A DNA stretch of 64,000 bases, taken from assembly GCA_013297925.1 (NCBI GenBank), contig JAAFJC010000007.1, positions 1 through 64,000 of the forward strand, in the 5' to 3' direction. A program made the position numbers and the translations under genes. The stretch's first letter is position 1. The number at the start of each line of letters is the position of its first letter. Below, one piece after another: positions 38,002 to 48,889 of this stretch. Under the pieces are notes generated by a model. The model was not told the origin of the DNA, ran no database searches, and saw only the letters and a list, made by a program, of their open reading frames with translations. Source of the DNA: Comamonadaceae bacterium (GTDB lineage Bacteria; Pseudomonadota; Gammaproteobacteria; Burkholderiales; Burkholderiaceae_C).

Positions 38002-40005
38002 TTACACCAGCAAAGCATTGACACGTTTCACATAAGCCGCAGGATCATCGGGCAAGCCGCCTTCGGCAAGTAAAGCTTGATCAAACACGATGTGCGCAAG
38101 ATCGTTGAAATGTACGCCGTCGGTGCTCAGGCGCTTTACCAAAGCATGCTCAACGTTGACTTCCAGCACAGGCTTCACCTCCGGCGCACTTTGGCCAGCC
38201 GCCTTGAGCATGCGGGCGAGTTGCAGGCTCATGCCGCCATCGTCTTTCACCACGAGGCATGCAGGAGAATCGACCAAGCGAGTGGTCACGCGAACGTCTT
38301 CGGCTTTACCTTTCAAGGCTTCTTTGAGTTTGGCGATCAGCTCTTTGGAAGACTCTGCGGCTTCTTCGGCTTTTTTCTTTTCTTCTTCGTCTTGGAGCTT
38401 GCCTAGATCGACTGCACCTTTAGCCACGGATTGCATGGGTGTGCCATCAAACTCGTTCAGATGCGAGAGCGCCCATTCATCCACGCGATCTGTCATCAGC
38501 AGCACTTCGATGCCTTTTTTCTTGAAGACTTCGAGCTGCGGGCTGCTCTTGGCAGCAGCGAGTGTATCTGCTGTGATGTAGTAAATCGCCTCTTGGCCTT
38601 CTTTCATGCGGGCTTTGTAATCCGCGAGGCTCACTGTGGCGGTATCAAAGCTGGTAGACGAGAAGCGAAGCAGCTTGGCGATGCGTTCGCGGTTGGCGAA
38701 ATCTTCGCCCAAGCCTTCTTTGAGCACCGAGCCGAATTCTGAATAGAAGGCCGTGAATTTGCCTTCTTTGGCTTTGTCGGCTTCATCGACGACGTCAGTG
38801 ACTTCCTTTGCATCAGCGGATGTGGCGTGACTATCGTGCTTGGCCAAATCTTCCAGCATGGAAAGCACGCGCTTGGTGTTGCCTTCGCGGATGGTGCGCG
38901 TGTCGCGGCTTTCTTGTAGGATTTCTCGGCTCACGTTGAGCGGCAAGTCTGCTGAATCGACCACGCCTTTGACGAAACGCAGATAGGTGGGCATCAGGCT
39001 CTCGGCATCGTCCATGATGAAGACGCGCTTCACATAGAGCTTGATGCCGGCTTTCTTCTCGCGATTCCATAAATCAAACGGTGCTTTGCTGGGCAGATAC
39101 AAGAGCTGCGTGTACTCCGTGCTGCCTTCGACTCTGTTGTGGGTGTGCGCAAGAGGCGCTTCCTGATCGTAGGAAATGTTCTTGTAGAACTCGTTGTATT
39201 GCTCTGGCGTGATGTCTTTCTTCGGGCGCGTCCAAAGCGCGGCCGCGGCGTTGATTTTTTCCCATTCGCCGGTTTTGACCATACCGCCGCCCTTGGTGCC
39301 TTTGGCAGGATCAGCAGCGTCAATCGGCTCGCCTTCTTTCCACTCTTCCTTTTCCATCATGATGGGCAGGCTGATGTGGTCTGAATATTTATTGATAATT
39401 TCTTTGAGCTTCCAAGTGCCAGCGTATTCCAGCGCATCTTCGCGCAAGTGCAGCGTGATGCTCGTGCCGCGCTGGGGTTTGGTGATGGTCTCAATCTCAA
39501 AATCGCCCGTGCCGCCGCTCGTCCAGCGTGCGCCCTCTTCCGGCTTCAAGCCCGCGCGGCGCGTCTCCACCACCATTTTGTCGGCCACGATGAAGCCTGA
39601 ATAAAAGCCCACGCCGAATTGGCCGATCAGTGAGCCTTCATCTTTGGCTTGGGATTTTTGTGCATCGGCAAGTTTGCCCACAAATTCTTTGGTGCCGCTC
39701 TTGGCAATCGTGCCAAGGTTGTCCACGGCCTCTTGCTGGCTCATGCCAATACCGTTGTCAGCGATGGTCAAAATTTTCGCGTCTTTATCGAAGCTCACGC
39801 GCACTTCTAGGTTCGGCGCGTCTTCATAGAGCTTGCCATCTTGGATGGCTTCGAAGCGCAGCTTGTCGCACGCGTCTGATGCATTGGAGATCAGCTCGCG
39901 CAGGAAGATGTCTTTGTTGGAGTACAGGGAATGCGTGACGAGGTGCAGCAGTTGGGCGACTTCGGCTTGGAAAGCCATCGTTTGTTTGGGGGTTTGTTTG
40001 CTCAT
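38002..40005 (-). CDS. htpG: Molecular chaperone HtpG (Hsp90)
   Basis: [56 protein letters not shown]. Confidence 0.97.
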   Translation of the reverse strand: MSKQTPKQTMAFQAEVAQLLHLVTHSLYSNKDIFLRELISNASDACDKLRFEAIQDGKLYEDAPNLEVRVSFDKDAKILTIADNGIGMSQQEAVDNLGTIAKSGTKEFVGKLADAQKSQAKDEGSLIGQFGVGFYSGFIVADKMVVETRRAGLKPEEGARWTSGGTGDFEIETITKPQRGTSITLHLREDALEYAGTWKLKEIINKYSDHISLPIMMEKEEWKEGEPIDAADPAKGTKGGGMVKTGEWEKINAAAALWTRPKKDITPEQYNEFYKNISYDQEAPLAHTHNRVEGSTEYTQLLYLPSKAPFDLWNREKKAGIKLYVKRVFIMDDAESLMPTYLRFVKGVVDSADLPLNVSREILQESRDTRTIREGNTKRVLSMLEDLAKHDSHATSADAKEVTDVVDEADKAKEGKFTAFYSEFGSVLKEGLGEDFANRERIAKLLRFSSTSFDTATVSLADYKARMKEGQEAIYYITADTLAAAKSSPQLEVFKKKGIEVLLMTDRVDEWALSHLNEFDGTPMQSVAKGAVDLGKLQDEEEKKKAEEAAESSKELIAKLKEALKGKAEDVRVTTRLVDSPACLVVKDDGGMSLQLARMLKAAGQSAPEVKPVLEVNVEHALVKRLSTDGVHFNDLAHIVFDQALLAEGGLPDDPAAYVKRVNALLV

Positions 40006-40073
40006 GGTGAATCGTGAAAGAAAAACAAAAACGAGCAAGAGTTAAGGCTTGCTCGCAGGATTTCAAGAGGGGA

Positions 40074-40466
40074 CTACATTTGTTCCCAGGGCAGGCTATG
40101 AAAGCGCCAGCCGGAATGGGTGGAGCGATGAAATTTCTCATCCAGCTCACCTTCAAAGCCCTCGGTGATGTTCGTAACATCGGTAAAGCCAGCCGCATCC
40201 AGCGCCTTGGCCGCATCCACGGTGCGCTTGCCACTTCGGCAGATCAGATACACGGGGCGATCTTTGCGCCCAGCTTCGCGCTCCACTGCTGCCACAAAGG
40301 CATCGGGCTGAGGCGTGAGCTCAGGGTATTCATACCAAGCGATGTTGACCACACCGGGCGGGCGGCCGACGTAAAGCGATTCGATTTCCATGCGCACATC
40401 GACAAACAGCGCATCCGGCGTGCGCTGCAATTGCTCCCAAGCGGCGCGGGGGTCAAGATTTTTCAT
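40074..40466 (-). CDS. Rhodanese-like domain protein
   Basis: ALFVDVRMEIESLYVGRPPG...RPVYLICRSGKRT. Confidence 0.82.
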   Translation of the reverse strand: MKNLDPRAAWEQLQRTPDALFVDVRMEIESLYVGRPPGVVNIAWYEYPELTPQPDAFVAAVEREAGRKDRPVYLICRSGKRTVDAAKALDAAGFTDVTNITEGFEGELDEKFHRSTHSGWRFHSLPWEQM

Positions 40467-40530
40467 ACAGAATTGCGGCCTTCCTTGGCCTTGTCAGACT
40501 CAAACCCAGTATTGTCGCGCAAACGGCCCA

Positions 40531-41469
40531 TCAGCCCTGTACGCTAAACCGCACGACGGCCGCATTCTCCGCCGTGCGCTCGCAGCCCAGCGAAATCTCG
40601 CCTTCGCCCACGAGCACGCAATCCGTGCGGCGCAGCACCAAAGGCTCGCTCTGCCCGCCCACATACACCCATGTGCCATAGCTCGATGCATCGGTGAGCA
40701 CAAACTGATTGCCCCGCACCTGCACGCTAGCGTGCGTGCGTGAGACGCGTGGATCGCTCACCTCCAGCTCGCAGGTATTCGCGCGCCCCATCTGCACCGC
40801 TTTGATCGTACTGCCGCTTTGCTGGAGCTTCACCGTCTGCTCTCCAAAGCTCAATTGCAGCTCTTGCGTGCGCAGCGCTTCTTTGAACGATACGCCCAGC
40901 ATCGTGGCATCAGGATCAATCGCACTCTTCTTTTGCCAGTTGATGCGATATACAGTCGTGGTCTCATCTTTACCGCGCAAAAACATCGGCCCCAAACTGC
41001 TCAGCTCGCTGTGGCGGCTGTCGGGCAGAGCATCGTACACACGCTGGCTGGTGAGGATTTGCCGCGCGCCCGCTAAATCGGCCAAGCGAGCCGCGCTGTT
41101 GACCGCATCGCCATAGCAATCGCCGTTGATCTCCACCACCTCGCCGGATTCCATGCCGATTTGCAGCTCAATGCGCAGGCTGCGAAACGTGCCCGAACTC
41201 ACCGCCAGCTTTTCATCGGCAAACAGCATCAAAGGCCGCTCCATCAACTCGCGCTGAATTTCGCAGCACGCGCTCACTGCTTGCTCTTCTTGAGGAAAGA
41301 CTGCAAAAACTCCATCCCCCAAAGTCTTCACCACGCGGCCTTCAAACTGCGTGATGGCGCGCCCCAGCGCATTGTTGAGCTGCGTGACCAAATGCGAGGC
41401 CGTGGTATCGCCGAGCTTCTCAAACAGCCCAGTCGATCCGACCAAATCACAGAAAACGACAGTTGGCAT
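40531..41469 (-). CDS. Class III adenylate/guanylate cyclase with C-terminal FHA domain
   Basis: MPTVVFCDLVGSTGLFEKLGD; VVKTLGDGVFAVF; GDAVNSAARLA; FHA GRANTCELEVSDPRVSRTHASV. Confidence 0.87.
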   Translation of the reverse strand: MPTVVFCDLVGSTGLFEKLGDTTASHLVTQLNNALGRAITQFEGRVVKTLGDGVFAVFPQEEQAVSACCEIQRELMERPLMLFADEKLAVSSGTFRSLRIELQIGMESGEVVEINGDCYGDAVNSAARLADLAGARQILTSQRVYDALPDSRHSELSSLGPMFLRGKDETTTVYRINWQKKSAIDPDATMLGVSFKEALRTQELQLSFGEQTVKLQQSGSTIKAVQMGRANTCELEVSDPRVSRTHASVQVRGNQFVLTDASSYGTWVYVGGQSEPLVLRRTDCVLVGEGEISLGCERTAENAAVVRFSVQG

Positions 41470-41782
41470 AGCAGTAATAGTTTCAAACCATTGTAGGCCG
41501 AAAGTATGCGATTTTGCCAAGGAATAGATGGATCACCGGGCAAGCGGTGTTGCCACTTGCTATTGAATGAGGATCGTCTGTCCACGCTTCATCAGCGCTC
41601 GGTCTCAGCAATGGGAACGCGATTCAAGCTGCTCCACAAAAGCGAAGAAGGCTTTGAAATCAACAAAGAAACTGGTCAAGGCAGACATGACAAACACTGA
41701 TGGCGCATACATATATCATTCGCTTCTCATCACTCTGATTTAACAGCGAGTCCGCCAGCAGGATTTACTGGACAATAGCGAA

Positions 41783-42865
41783 ATGAACGACACCCCTAAC
41801 CCGCAAGACAAAGCAGCCGCACCATCCGATATGGACGCCGCGCTTTACGAATCTTTGAAGAAACATCAGCAAAACACCGATGTAGCCGGCATAGAATCTG
41901 CGCAAGCCGCTACAAAAAAAGGAGCGACTGATGCACCTGGTTGGGAGCGCGCGACGCTGGAAAAACTAGCCTTTGCCGCGCTCAACGAGCAAAAAGCCAC
42001 GCGCCGCTGGAAAACATTTGTGCGGCTGGCATGGCTGGCATTTTTTGTGGTGATGGCGTGGATTGTTTTTGGGCCCTCGAAAAGCGCCACAAGCGCCGCC
42101 AGCAGCACCACGCACACAGCGGTGATTGAGATTCGTGGCGAGATCGCCTCGGGCAGTGATGCGAGTGCGGAGTATGTGGTGAGCGCGCTCAAAAGTGCGT
42201 TTGAAGATAACTCAGCGCAAGGCATTGTGTTGCTCATCAATTCTCCGGGCGGCAGCCCTGTGCAGGCGGGCATGATCAACGATGAAATCCGCCGCTTGAA
42301 AGCGATTCATAAGAAGCCAATTTACGCGGTCGTCGAGGAAACCTGCGCCAGCGCCGCGTACTACATCGCTGTGGCGGCTGACGCGATTTATGTGGACAAG
42401 GCATCAATAGTTGGCTCCATTGGCGTGCTGATGGATAGCTTTGGCTTCACAGGCCTGATGGAAAAGCTTGGCGTGGAGCGTCGCCTCATGACGGCGGGGG
42501 AAAACAAAGGTTTTCTCGATCCCTTCAGCCCGCAAACCGAGCCGCAAAAGCAGCATGCGCAAGGCATGCTCAATCAAATTCACAAGCAATTTATAGATAC
42601 CGTGAAAGCCGGGCGCGGCAAGAAGCTCAAAGAAACCCCTGAGATGTTCAGCGGGCTTTTTTGGAGCGGGCAGCAAGCCATTGAGATGGGCTTGGCAGAT
42701 AGCTTAGGCACACTCGATTCCGTGGCGCGCGATGTGATCAAGGCAGAAGACTTGGTCGATTACACCAAGCGTGAAAACGTGGCCGAGCGCTTGGCCAAGC
42801 GCTTTGGTGCGGCGATTGGCGAAGGCGCTTTCAAAGCAGCGCGGGCGTTGCCAGCATTGCGTTAA
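41783..42865 (+). CDS. sppA: S49 family peptidase (SppA-like signal peptide peptidase)
   Basis: GIVLLINSPGGSPVQAGMINDEIRRL; VEETCASAAYYIAVAADAIYVDKASIVGSIGV. Confidence 0.92.
   Translation: MNDTPNPQDKAAAPSDMDAALYESLKKHQQNTDVAGIESAQAATKKGATDAPGWERATLEKLAFAALNEQKATRRWKTFVRLAWLAFFVVMAWIVFGPSKSATSAASSTTHTAVIEIRGEIASGSDASAEYVVSALKSAFEDNSAQGIVLLINSPGGSPVQAGMINDEIRRLKAIHKKPIYAVVEETCASAAYYIAVAADAIYVDKASIVGSIGVLMDSFGFTGLMEKLGVERRLMTAGENKGFLDPFSPQTEPQKQHAQGMLNQIHKQFIDTVKAGRGKKLKETPEMFSGLFWSGQQAIEMGLADSLGTLDSVARDVIKAEDLVDYTKRENVAERLAKRFGAAIGEGAFKAARALPALR
41882..41922 (-). repeat. Dispersed ~40 bp repeat, copy inside sppA N-terminal region
   Basis: gtagccggcatagaatctgcgcaagccgctacaaaaaaagg. Confidence 0.75.
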
Positions 42866-42866
42866 A

Positions 42867-44138
42867 TCATTCTCGGGTGCTGCCGCCAAGGCTGGTGAGC
42901 ACACCTCGCCAAAGCGCATCCAGCTCGATATGTGGCGCAGGATCGGCAGCGCCTCCAGCATGCTCAAACACGGCGGTATGCACCATCACGATACCTGAAG
43001 AAGGCTGAACATACACCCATTGGCCGTGTATGCCTGTAAAACCAATAGTGCGCTCTCGCATCGGCAAGATACGAATTTGATAACCATAGCCGAGGTAATT
43101 GGTGGCAACTTTCGGAGCGAATGCGCGGGGCTGCTTAGCAGCGTCTGTGGCATTGAGCAAATACTCCTTAGGGATTACTTGAGAATCGCCCACTTTGCCA
43201 TCAGTAGCGATCAGCATACCTAAGCGCCCCCAATCTCGCAAAGTGGCAGCAAAGCCCCCCATCGCCTGCTCTTGTCCAGCGGCAGATAGCGCCCACAGCC
43301 CATCGCGCTCAGCACCGATGGGCTTCCAGATCCATTCAGAAGTCAGCTCACTGAGATTTCGCTTTGCAGCCGCGCTAAGCGCCATTCCCAAAATGGCTGT
43401 CTCACCACTGGCATATACAAATTTTTCACCTGCAGGGCTATGGCGCTCCTGCAAAGAGCGCAACACGGCGACAGGGCTTTCAGAGCCCCCTCCCGCGAGA
43501 GCACGCCCTAGGCGGGCAATATCATCTGTGCCGTCATACCGCTCGGTGAATTTGATGCCTGAAGACATGCGCATCAGATGAAGCAATGAGGTTTGCCCAT
43601 AGGCGCTGCCTGCTAGCTCGGGCACATATTTTTCGGCCAGGTCATCCAAAGAGGTGATGATTTTCTTCTCTAGAGCAACGCCATAAAGCATCGCCAACAA
43701 ACTCTTAGACATCGAGAAAGAAAAGAATCGTTGAGTGTCGTTGCGGCCATAGCGGTAGTGCTCGGCAACGATTTGCCCATTTTTCATAATCAGCAGCCCA
43801 GTCGTGCGCTGCTTGTCGAGATAGTCTTGAATGCTGTAGCGGAGATTACGATGGGTATAAGCCATCGTAGGTGGATTGGCGAACTTTGGCAAAGCTTTGA
43901 TCGCTGCTGGATCGTTTCCAGCAACACGCGTCGCGAAATTTGGAACTTGATCAATATTGCTCCAAGTGCCAACGCGGAAGACAGGCGTTCGAAAATCTGC
44001 TCTATTTGTAGCGACAGGATAATTTTGACTTTTTCCGAGCTTGTCTTCATCCGGTTCTGCGACTGCAGCGGTACACAGCAGCAAGGAAATTGCAGCACAA
44101 AGATGTATGGCTTGTGTTTTATCGTTTAGTTTTGGCAT
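42867..44138 (-). CDS. Serine hydrolase (class C beta-lactamase-like)
   Basis: FSFSMSKSLLAMLYGVALEK (SxxK); YASGETAILGMAL. Confidence 0.85.
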   Translation of the reverse strand: MPKLNDKTQAIHLCAAISLLLCTAAVAEPDEDKLGKSQNYPVATNRADFRTPVFRVGTWSNIDQVPNFATRVAGNDPAAIKALPKFANPPTMAYTHRNLRYSIQDYLDKQRTTGLLIMKNGQIVAEHYRYGRNDTQRFFSFSMSKSLLAMLYGVALEKKIITSLDDLAEKYVPELAGSAYGQTSLLHLMRMSSGIKFTERYDGTDDIARLGRALAGGGSESPVAVLRSLQERHSPAGEKFVYASGETAILGMALSAAAKRNLSELTSEWIWKPIGAERDGLWALSAAGQEQAMGGFAATLRDWGRLGMLIATDGKVGDSQVIPKEYLLNATDAAKQPRAFAPKVATNYLGYGYQIRILPMRERTIGFTGIHGQWVYVQPSSGIVMVHTAVFEHAGGAADPAPHIELDALWRGVLTSLGGSTRE

Positions 44139-44220
44139 ATTGATCCTTGGTTGCCGAGAAAACAATGTATGTAATTAGTTGCGAAAATATATCTCATTTC
44201 TTTTTATTCGCAATCCATGC

Positions 44221-44775
44221 TCATCCCGCCATCAGTTTATGGACCAAATCCGCCGTGGTGTGTGATTTGTACTTGCGCATCAGTCGGGCGCGGTAAATTT
44301 CTACCGTGCGGTGGCTGATGCCGAGGTTTTTAGCAGTTTGCTTGGCTGTGAGACCCTCTAGCAAATAGGCCGCCACCTCGCGCTCGCGCGGCGTGAGCTC
44401 GGCTTTCACGGGGCGCATGGCGGAGAGATCTTCAAAGCTCCAGATACCCGCTTCATGCGGTTTTTTCGTGTTCAAAGCGCGGCCTGTGACGTGACACCAA
44501 AACAGCTCGCCATTGATGCGCTTCATCAGGCGGTCATCTGCATAGCGGCCTTTTTTGCCGTCTTGCCCGAGCAAAGGCGCAATGCGCTCGCCGGTGCGCT
44601 CGTATTCCTGCACGCTTGGGTAGAGCATTGCAAAGCTCTGGCCCACGAGCAGATCGCGGCTGGTGCCAAACATTTCGCACAGCGCCTGATTGCAATCAAC
44701 CATCACGCGCTCGCGCGAGAGCGCTAGTCCAATGGGGGCGAGGTCGAATGCTGTTTGATAGTCGATGACAGTCAT
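44221..44775 (-). CDS. PAS-LuxR type transcriptional regulator without receiver domain
   Basis: PAS-like N-terminus; LTPREREVAAYLLEGLTAKQTAKNLGISHRTVEIYRARLMRKYK. Confidence 0.86.
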   Translation of the reverse strand: MTVIDYQTAFDLAPIGLALSRERVMVDCNQALCEMFGTSRDLLVGQSFAMLYPSVQEYERTGERIAPLLGQDGKKGRYADDRLMKRINGELFWCHVTGRALNTKKPHEAGIWSFEDLSAMRPVKAELTPREREVAAYLLEGLTAKQTAKNLGISHRTVEIYRARLMRKYKSHTTADLVHKLMAG

Positions 44776-44793
44776 CTCGTTGTCTCCAATACC

Positions 44794-44831
44794 TTACGAA
44801 ACTCTACGTATTCTTTTACGTAGTATCGTAA
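44794..44831. promoter_or_regulatory. Inverted repeat in the divergent luxR/scoA promoter, candidate regulator operator
   Basis: TTACGAAACTCTACGTA-N7-ACGTAGTATCGTAA; arms nearly identical when reverse complemented. Confidence 0.55.
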
Positions 44832-44865
44832 CGGATTCTGCGTAAAGCACTCTGGAGACAAACCC

Positions 44866-45573
44866 GTGAACAAAATCTATCCCAGCGCAGCCGCTGCTTT
44901 GCAAGGCGTGGTGCGCGATGGCCAGCTCATCGCCGTGGGCGGCTTCGGCCTCTGTGGCATTCCCGAGGCGCTGATTGATGCGCTGCGTGACTCTGGCGTG
45001 AAGAATCTCACCGCGATTTCCAACAACGCCGGCGTGGACGATTTCGGCCTCGGCAAGCTGCTGCAAACCCGCCAAATCAAGAAAATGATTTCTTCCTACG
45101 TGGGAGAAAACAAAGAATTCGAGCGCCAATATTTGGCAGGCGAACTCGCACTGGAATTCACGCCGCAAGGCACGCTGGCCGAGAAGCTGCGCGCCGGCGG
45201 CGCAGGCATTCCCGCTTTCTTCACCAAGACCGGTGTGGGTACGCTGGTGGCCGAAGGCAAGGAGCTTCGCGAGTTCGATGGTGAGACGTATGTGATGGAG
45301 CGCGCGCTGCTGCCCGATGTGGCTTTGGTGAAAGCGGATGTGGCCGATAAATCAGGAAATTTGCGGTTTAACTTAACGGCGCGTAATTTCAACCCAGCCG
45401 CTGCGATGGCCGGAAAAATCTGTATCGTCGAGGTCGAAAAAATCGTCGAGACGGGCGAGCTAGCCCCAGACGATATTCACTTGCCTGGCATTTATGTCCA
45501 CCGCATCGTACTCAATGCCACGCCCGAAAAGCGCATAGAGAAAAGAACGATTACTGAGAAAGCAGGAGTTTGA
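44866..45573 (+). CDS. scoA: 3-oxoacid CoA-transferase subunit A
   Basis: [68 protein letters not shown]. Confidence 0.93.
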   Translation: MNKIYPSAAAALQGVVRDGQLIAVGGFGLCGIPEALIDALRDSGVKNLTAISNNAGVDDFGLGKLLQTRQIKKMISSYVGENKEFERQYLAGELALEFTPQGTLAEKLRAGGAGIPAFFTKTGVGTLVAEGKELREFDGETYVMERALLPDVALVKADVADKSGNLRFNLTARNFNPAAAMAGKICIVEVEKIVETGELAPDDIHLPGIYVHRIVLNATPEKRIEKRTITEKAGV

Positions 45574-45575
45574 TC

Positions 45576-46214
45576 ATGCCTTGGACCCAAGACCAAATGG
45601 CCGCTCGCGCCGCCCGTGAACTCGAAGACGGTTTCTACGTCAACCTCGGCATCGGCATCCCCACGCTGGTTGCCAACCATGTGCCTGCCGACAAAGAAGT
45701 CTGGCTGCAAAGCGAAAACGGCATGCTAGGCATCGGCCCCTTCCCCACGGAAGACGAGGTGGATGCAGACCTGATCAACGCCGGCAAACAAACGGTGACC
45801 ACCATCAAAGGCAGTAGCATCTTCGGCAGCCACGACAGCTTCGCCATGATTCGCGGCGGCAAGATCAATCTCTCCATCCTCGGCGCAATGCAAGTGAGCG
45901 AAAAGGGCGATCTGGCCAATTGGATGATCCCCGGAAAAATGGTCAAAGGCATGGGCGGCGCGATGGATCTGGTGGCCGGTGTCAAACGTGTCATCGTGCT
46001 CATGGAGCATGTCGCCAAAAAGAAAGACGGCACAGAAGACCTAAAAATCCTGCCCGCCTGCACACTCCCCCTCACAGGCGTGGGCGTGGTCGATCGCATC
46101 ATCACCGATTTGGGTGTGTTTGATGTGGTGCCTGAAGGCCTGAAGATTGTGGAGCTGGCGGATGGCGTGACAAAAGAGTTTGTGCAGAGTAAGACGGGGG
46201 TGACATTGCACTAA
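45576..46214 (+). CDS. scoB: 3-oxoacid CoA-transferase subunit B
   Basis: [33 protein letters not shown]. Confidence 0.94.
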   Translation: MPWTQDQMAARAARELEDGFYVNLGIGIPTLVANHVPADKEVWLQSENGMLGIGPFPTEDEVDADLINAGKQTVTTIKGSSIFGSHDSFAMIRGGKINLSILGAMQVSEKGDLANWMIPGKMVKGMGGAMDLVAGVKRVIVLMEHVAKKKDGTEDLKILPACTLPLTGVGVVDRIITDLGVFDVVPEGLKIVELADGVTKEFVQSKTGVTLH

Positions 46215-46238
46215 GCCACAGCACTGTTCCAAGAAAAA

Positions 46239-46275
46239 GCGGCCTGTGCTCTAAGTACAGGCCGCTTCTTTTATT
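46239..46275 (+). terminator. Rho-independent terminator after scoB
   Basis: GCGGCCTGT-gctctaagt-ACAGGCCGC stem followed by TTCTTTTATT. Confidence 0.8.
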
Positions 46276-46288
46276 GGCTGAGATAGCT

Positions 46289-47266
46289 TTACTGCGGCAC
46301 TAATCCCGCAGCCTTCACCAAATCTGCATGAATTTTGGTGTCTTGCACGATCAGGCGTTGGACATCTTCTGGAGTGCTCAGCGCCACCTCGATGCCGCTC
46401 TCGGCGAGTTTTGCGCGCGTCTCTGCATCAAAGGCTGCAACGACAGCCTTATTGAGTTGATCGACTATTGATTTCGGGGTTTTGGCGGGGGCGAGCAAGG
46501 CCATCCATGCGGAGAGGGTGAGGTTGGCCACGCCAGCTTCTTGCATCGTGGGCACTTGGGGGAAGACGGGCGAGCGGGTGGGGCTCATCACGCCAAGCGC
46601 GTTTAGCGTGCCAGCTTTCACATGCGGTACGGCTTCGGGCATCACGGCGAACATGGCATCGACTGTGCCGGCAATCGTGTCGTTGATGGCCAATGCGCCG
46701 CCACGGTAGGGCACATGCAGGAGCTTGGTTTGTGTGCGCGATTCAAACATCAGACCGCCCAAGTGCTGGGGGCTGCCGTCGCCGGAAGATGCGTAGGTAA
46801 GCTTGCCGGGGTTGGCTTTCGCGGCAGCGATGAAGGCGGCGACTGTGGGGTATTTAACCTTGTCTTTGACGATCATCACCATGGGCTGATTTACCAGGCG
46901 CGAGATCGGCTGGAAATCAGCTTCTGGGTCGTAAGGCAAGGCTTTGAAGACGCTCCTGTTCGTCGTGAGGAAAGAGGCAGGCGAGACGGTGAGCGTGTAC
47001 CCGTCTGGCGCGGCTTTGGCCACCAATGGCATACCGATCTGGCCAGAGCCGCCGCCCCGGTTGTCCACCACGACAGGCTGCCCCAAAGCCGTGCTGAGTT
47101 TCTGGCCGAGGGTGCGGGCGATCATGTCTACGCTGCCACCGGCAGGCAGGGCAACGATGAATTTGATGGGCTGATCGGGGTATTTGGCTTGAGCGAAAGC
47201 CTCGCCGCTGAGGGACAAAACACCGAGGGCGCCCGTGTAGGCGAGGGAAGTGCGACGAGTGAGCAT
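46289..47266 (-). CDS. Bug/TctC family tripartite tricarboxylate transporter substrate-binding protein
   Basis: YPDQPIKFIVALPAGGSVDMIARTLGQKLSTALGQPVVVDNRGGGSGQIG. Confidence 0.92.
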   Translation of the reverse strand: MLTRRTSLAYTGALGVLSLSGEAFAQAKYPDQPIKFIVALPAGGSVDMIARTLGQKLSTALGQPVVVDNRGGGSGQIGMPLVAKAAPDGYTLTVSPASFLTTNRSVFKALPYDPEADFQPISRLVNQPMVMIVKDKVKYPTVAAFIAAAKANPGKLTYASSGDGSPQHLGGLMFESRTQTKLLHVPYRGGALAINDTIAGTVDAMFAVMPEAVPHVKAGTLNALGVMSPTRSPVFPQVPTMQEAGVANLTLSAWMALLAPAKTPKSIVDQLNKAVVAAFDAETRAKLAESGIEVALSTPEDVQRLIVQDTKIHADLVKAAGLVPQ

Positions 47267-47348
47267 GAGCGAATCTCCAAGTTGACGGATGACCGAATGG
47301 ATAGCACCCAACGGCGCTACACCGTGTTTTGTATGCAATTCACATGCC

Positions 47349-47364
47349 AAAGTGTATACACTTT
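47349..47364. promoter_or_regulatory. Perfect 16-bp palindrome AAAGTGTATACACTTT, candidate GntR-type operator upstream of the Bug gene
   Basis: Perfect dyad with TGTATACA core, ~83 bp upstream of the ORF start; TTGTATGCAA at 47329-47338. Confidence 0.5.
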
Positions 47365-47404
47365 TGTGGTGCATGGCCAGCGCTCATTTTTCAACCAAGC
47401 ACAG

Positions 47405-47433
47405 CAAAACGGCCTGCTATGCGCAGGCCGTTT
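47405..47433 (-). terminator. Rho-independent terminator of glmM
   Basis: AAACGGCCTGC-gcata-GCAGGCCGTTTT on the minus strand just past the glmM stop. Confidence 0.75.
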
Positions 47434-47448
47434 CGTCAATGAGGAGGT

Positions 47449-48783
47449 TTATGCCCGAGAAATCACGTCGGCCAACCGTTGAGCGCAGCTTCTCGCTAGT
47501 GTTGCATCCTGAGCTTCTACCATCACACGCACGATCGGCTCAGTGCCACTGGCGCGGATGAGGACGCGGCCATTGACACCCAGTTGCTGCTCGATTTCTG
47601 CCTGAGTGGGCGCTAACTTGGCGTTGGCCTTCCAGTCTTGGCCGGGCTTGAGGCGAACGTTGATTAGCTCCTGCGGAAAGAGCTTCACATCGCCGAGCAG
47701 CTCGGCGAGCGATTTGCCACTGCGCTGCACGGCTTGCAGCACTTGCAGGGCGGAGATGATGCCGTCGCCGGTGGTGTGTTTGTCCAGAGCCAGCAAATGG
47801 CCGGAGCCTTCGCCGCCGAGGAGCCAGCCGTTTCTTTGTAGTTCTTCCAGCACGTAGCGATCACCGACTTTGGCGCGGACGAACTTGACGCCTTTGGCTT
47901 TGAGGGCGACTTCGACGGCCATGTTGGTCATCAACGTACCGACGGCTCCATCGACTTTATCACCGCGCTGCAAACGCTCATTGACCATGAGATAGAGCAC
48001 TTCATCGCCATTGAACAAGCGGCCATCGGCGGAGACGATTTGCAAGCGATCTGCATCACCATCAAGCGCGATGCCGTAGTGCGCGTGATTGGCTTTGACG
48101 GCGCGGATCAGGGCTTCTGGATGCGTCGCGCCCACGCCGTCGTTGATGTTGGTGCCATTGGGCTCGCAGCCTATTGATATGACTTCTGCGCCGAGCTCGT
48201 GGAAGACTTTGGGGGCGATTTGATAGGCTGCGCCATTCGCGCCATCGACGACGATTTTGAGGCCTTTGAGCGTGAGGTCATTCGCAAACGTGCTCTTGGC
48301 GAATTCGATGTAGCGGCCAGCAGCATCGTCTAAACGACGCGATTTGCCGAGGGCGCTGCTCTTTTCCCAGACGGGCTCTTCTTTTAAGGCAGCCTCTACG
48401 GCGAGCTCCCAAGCATCTGGCAACTTCGTGCCTTGTGCGCTGAAGAATTTGATGCCGTTGTCGGGATACGCGTTATGGCTGGCGGAGATCACCACGCCCA
48501 GGTTGGCTCGCAGGGCGCGGGTGAGATAAGCCACGCCGGGCGTGGGCAAGGGGCCGAGGAGCACGACATCCACGCCCGCTGAATTGAAGCCAGACTCCAG
48601 CGCAGATTCAAGCATGTAGCCGGAGATGCGCGTGTCTTTGCCGATGAGGACTGTGGGACGGCTCTCGGCGCGGCGCAATACGCGACCGACCGCATGCCCC
48701 AGCCGCAGCATGAAATCTGGGGTGATGGGCGCTTGGCCGACCGTGCCGCGAATGCCGTCTGTGCCGAAGTATTGTCTGCTCAT
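47449..48783 (-). CDS. glmM: Phosphoglucosamine mutase
   Basis: [50 protein letters not shown]. Confidence 0.97.
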   Translation of the reverse strand: MSRQYFGTDGIRGTVGQAPITPDFMLRLGHAVGRVLRRAESRPTVLIGKDTRISGYMLESALESGFNSAGVDVVLLGPLPTPGVAYLTRALRANLGVVISASHNAYPDNGIKFFSAQGTKLPDAWELAVEAALKEEPVWEKSSALGKSRRLDDAAGRYIEFAKSTFANDLTLKGLKIVVDGANGAAYQIAPKVFHELGAEVISIGCEPNGTNINDGVGATHPEALIRAVKANHAHYGIALDGDADRLQIVSADGRLFNGDEVLYLMVNERLQRGDKVDGAVGTLMTNMAVEVALKAKGVKFVRAKVGDRYVLEELQRNGWLLGGEGSGHLLALDKHTTGDGIISALQVLQAVQRSGKSLAELLGDVKLFPQELINVRLKPGQDWKANAKLAPTQAEIEQQLGVNGRVLIRASGTEPIVRVMVEAQDATLARSCAQRLADVISRA

Positions 48784-48835
48784 GATGCTAGGTTTGTGAC
48801 TGCTTTATGCACTGATTTTAGAGGAAAAACGGCAG

Positions 48836-48880
48836 ATCGCCGGCAAGGAATCTGCGCGGAGCGCTACGAAAATAATAGTG
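48836..48880 (-). repeat. Dispersed ~40 bp repeat, intergenic glmM/folP copy
   Basis: gatcgccggcaaggaatctgcgcggagcgctacgaaaataatag. Confidence 0.7.
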
Positions 48881-48889
48881 TTGAAACAA

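Noticed and set aside
46274-46310. gatagctttactgcggcactaatcccgcagc as a repeat copy at the Bug gene 3' end
   Set aside because: Core poorly matched and it encodes the normal C-terminus; probably chance.
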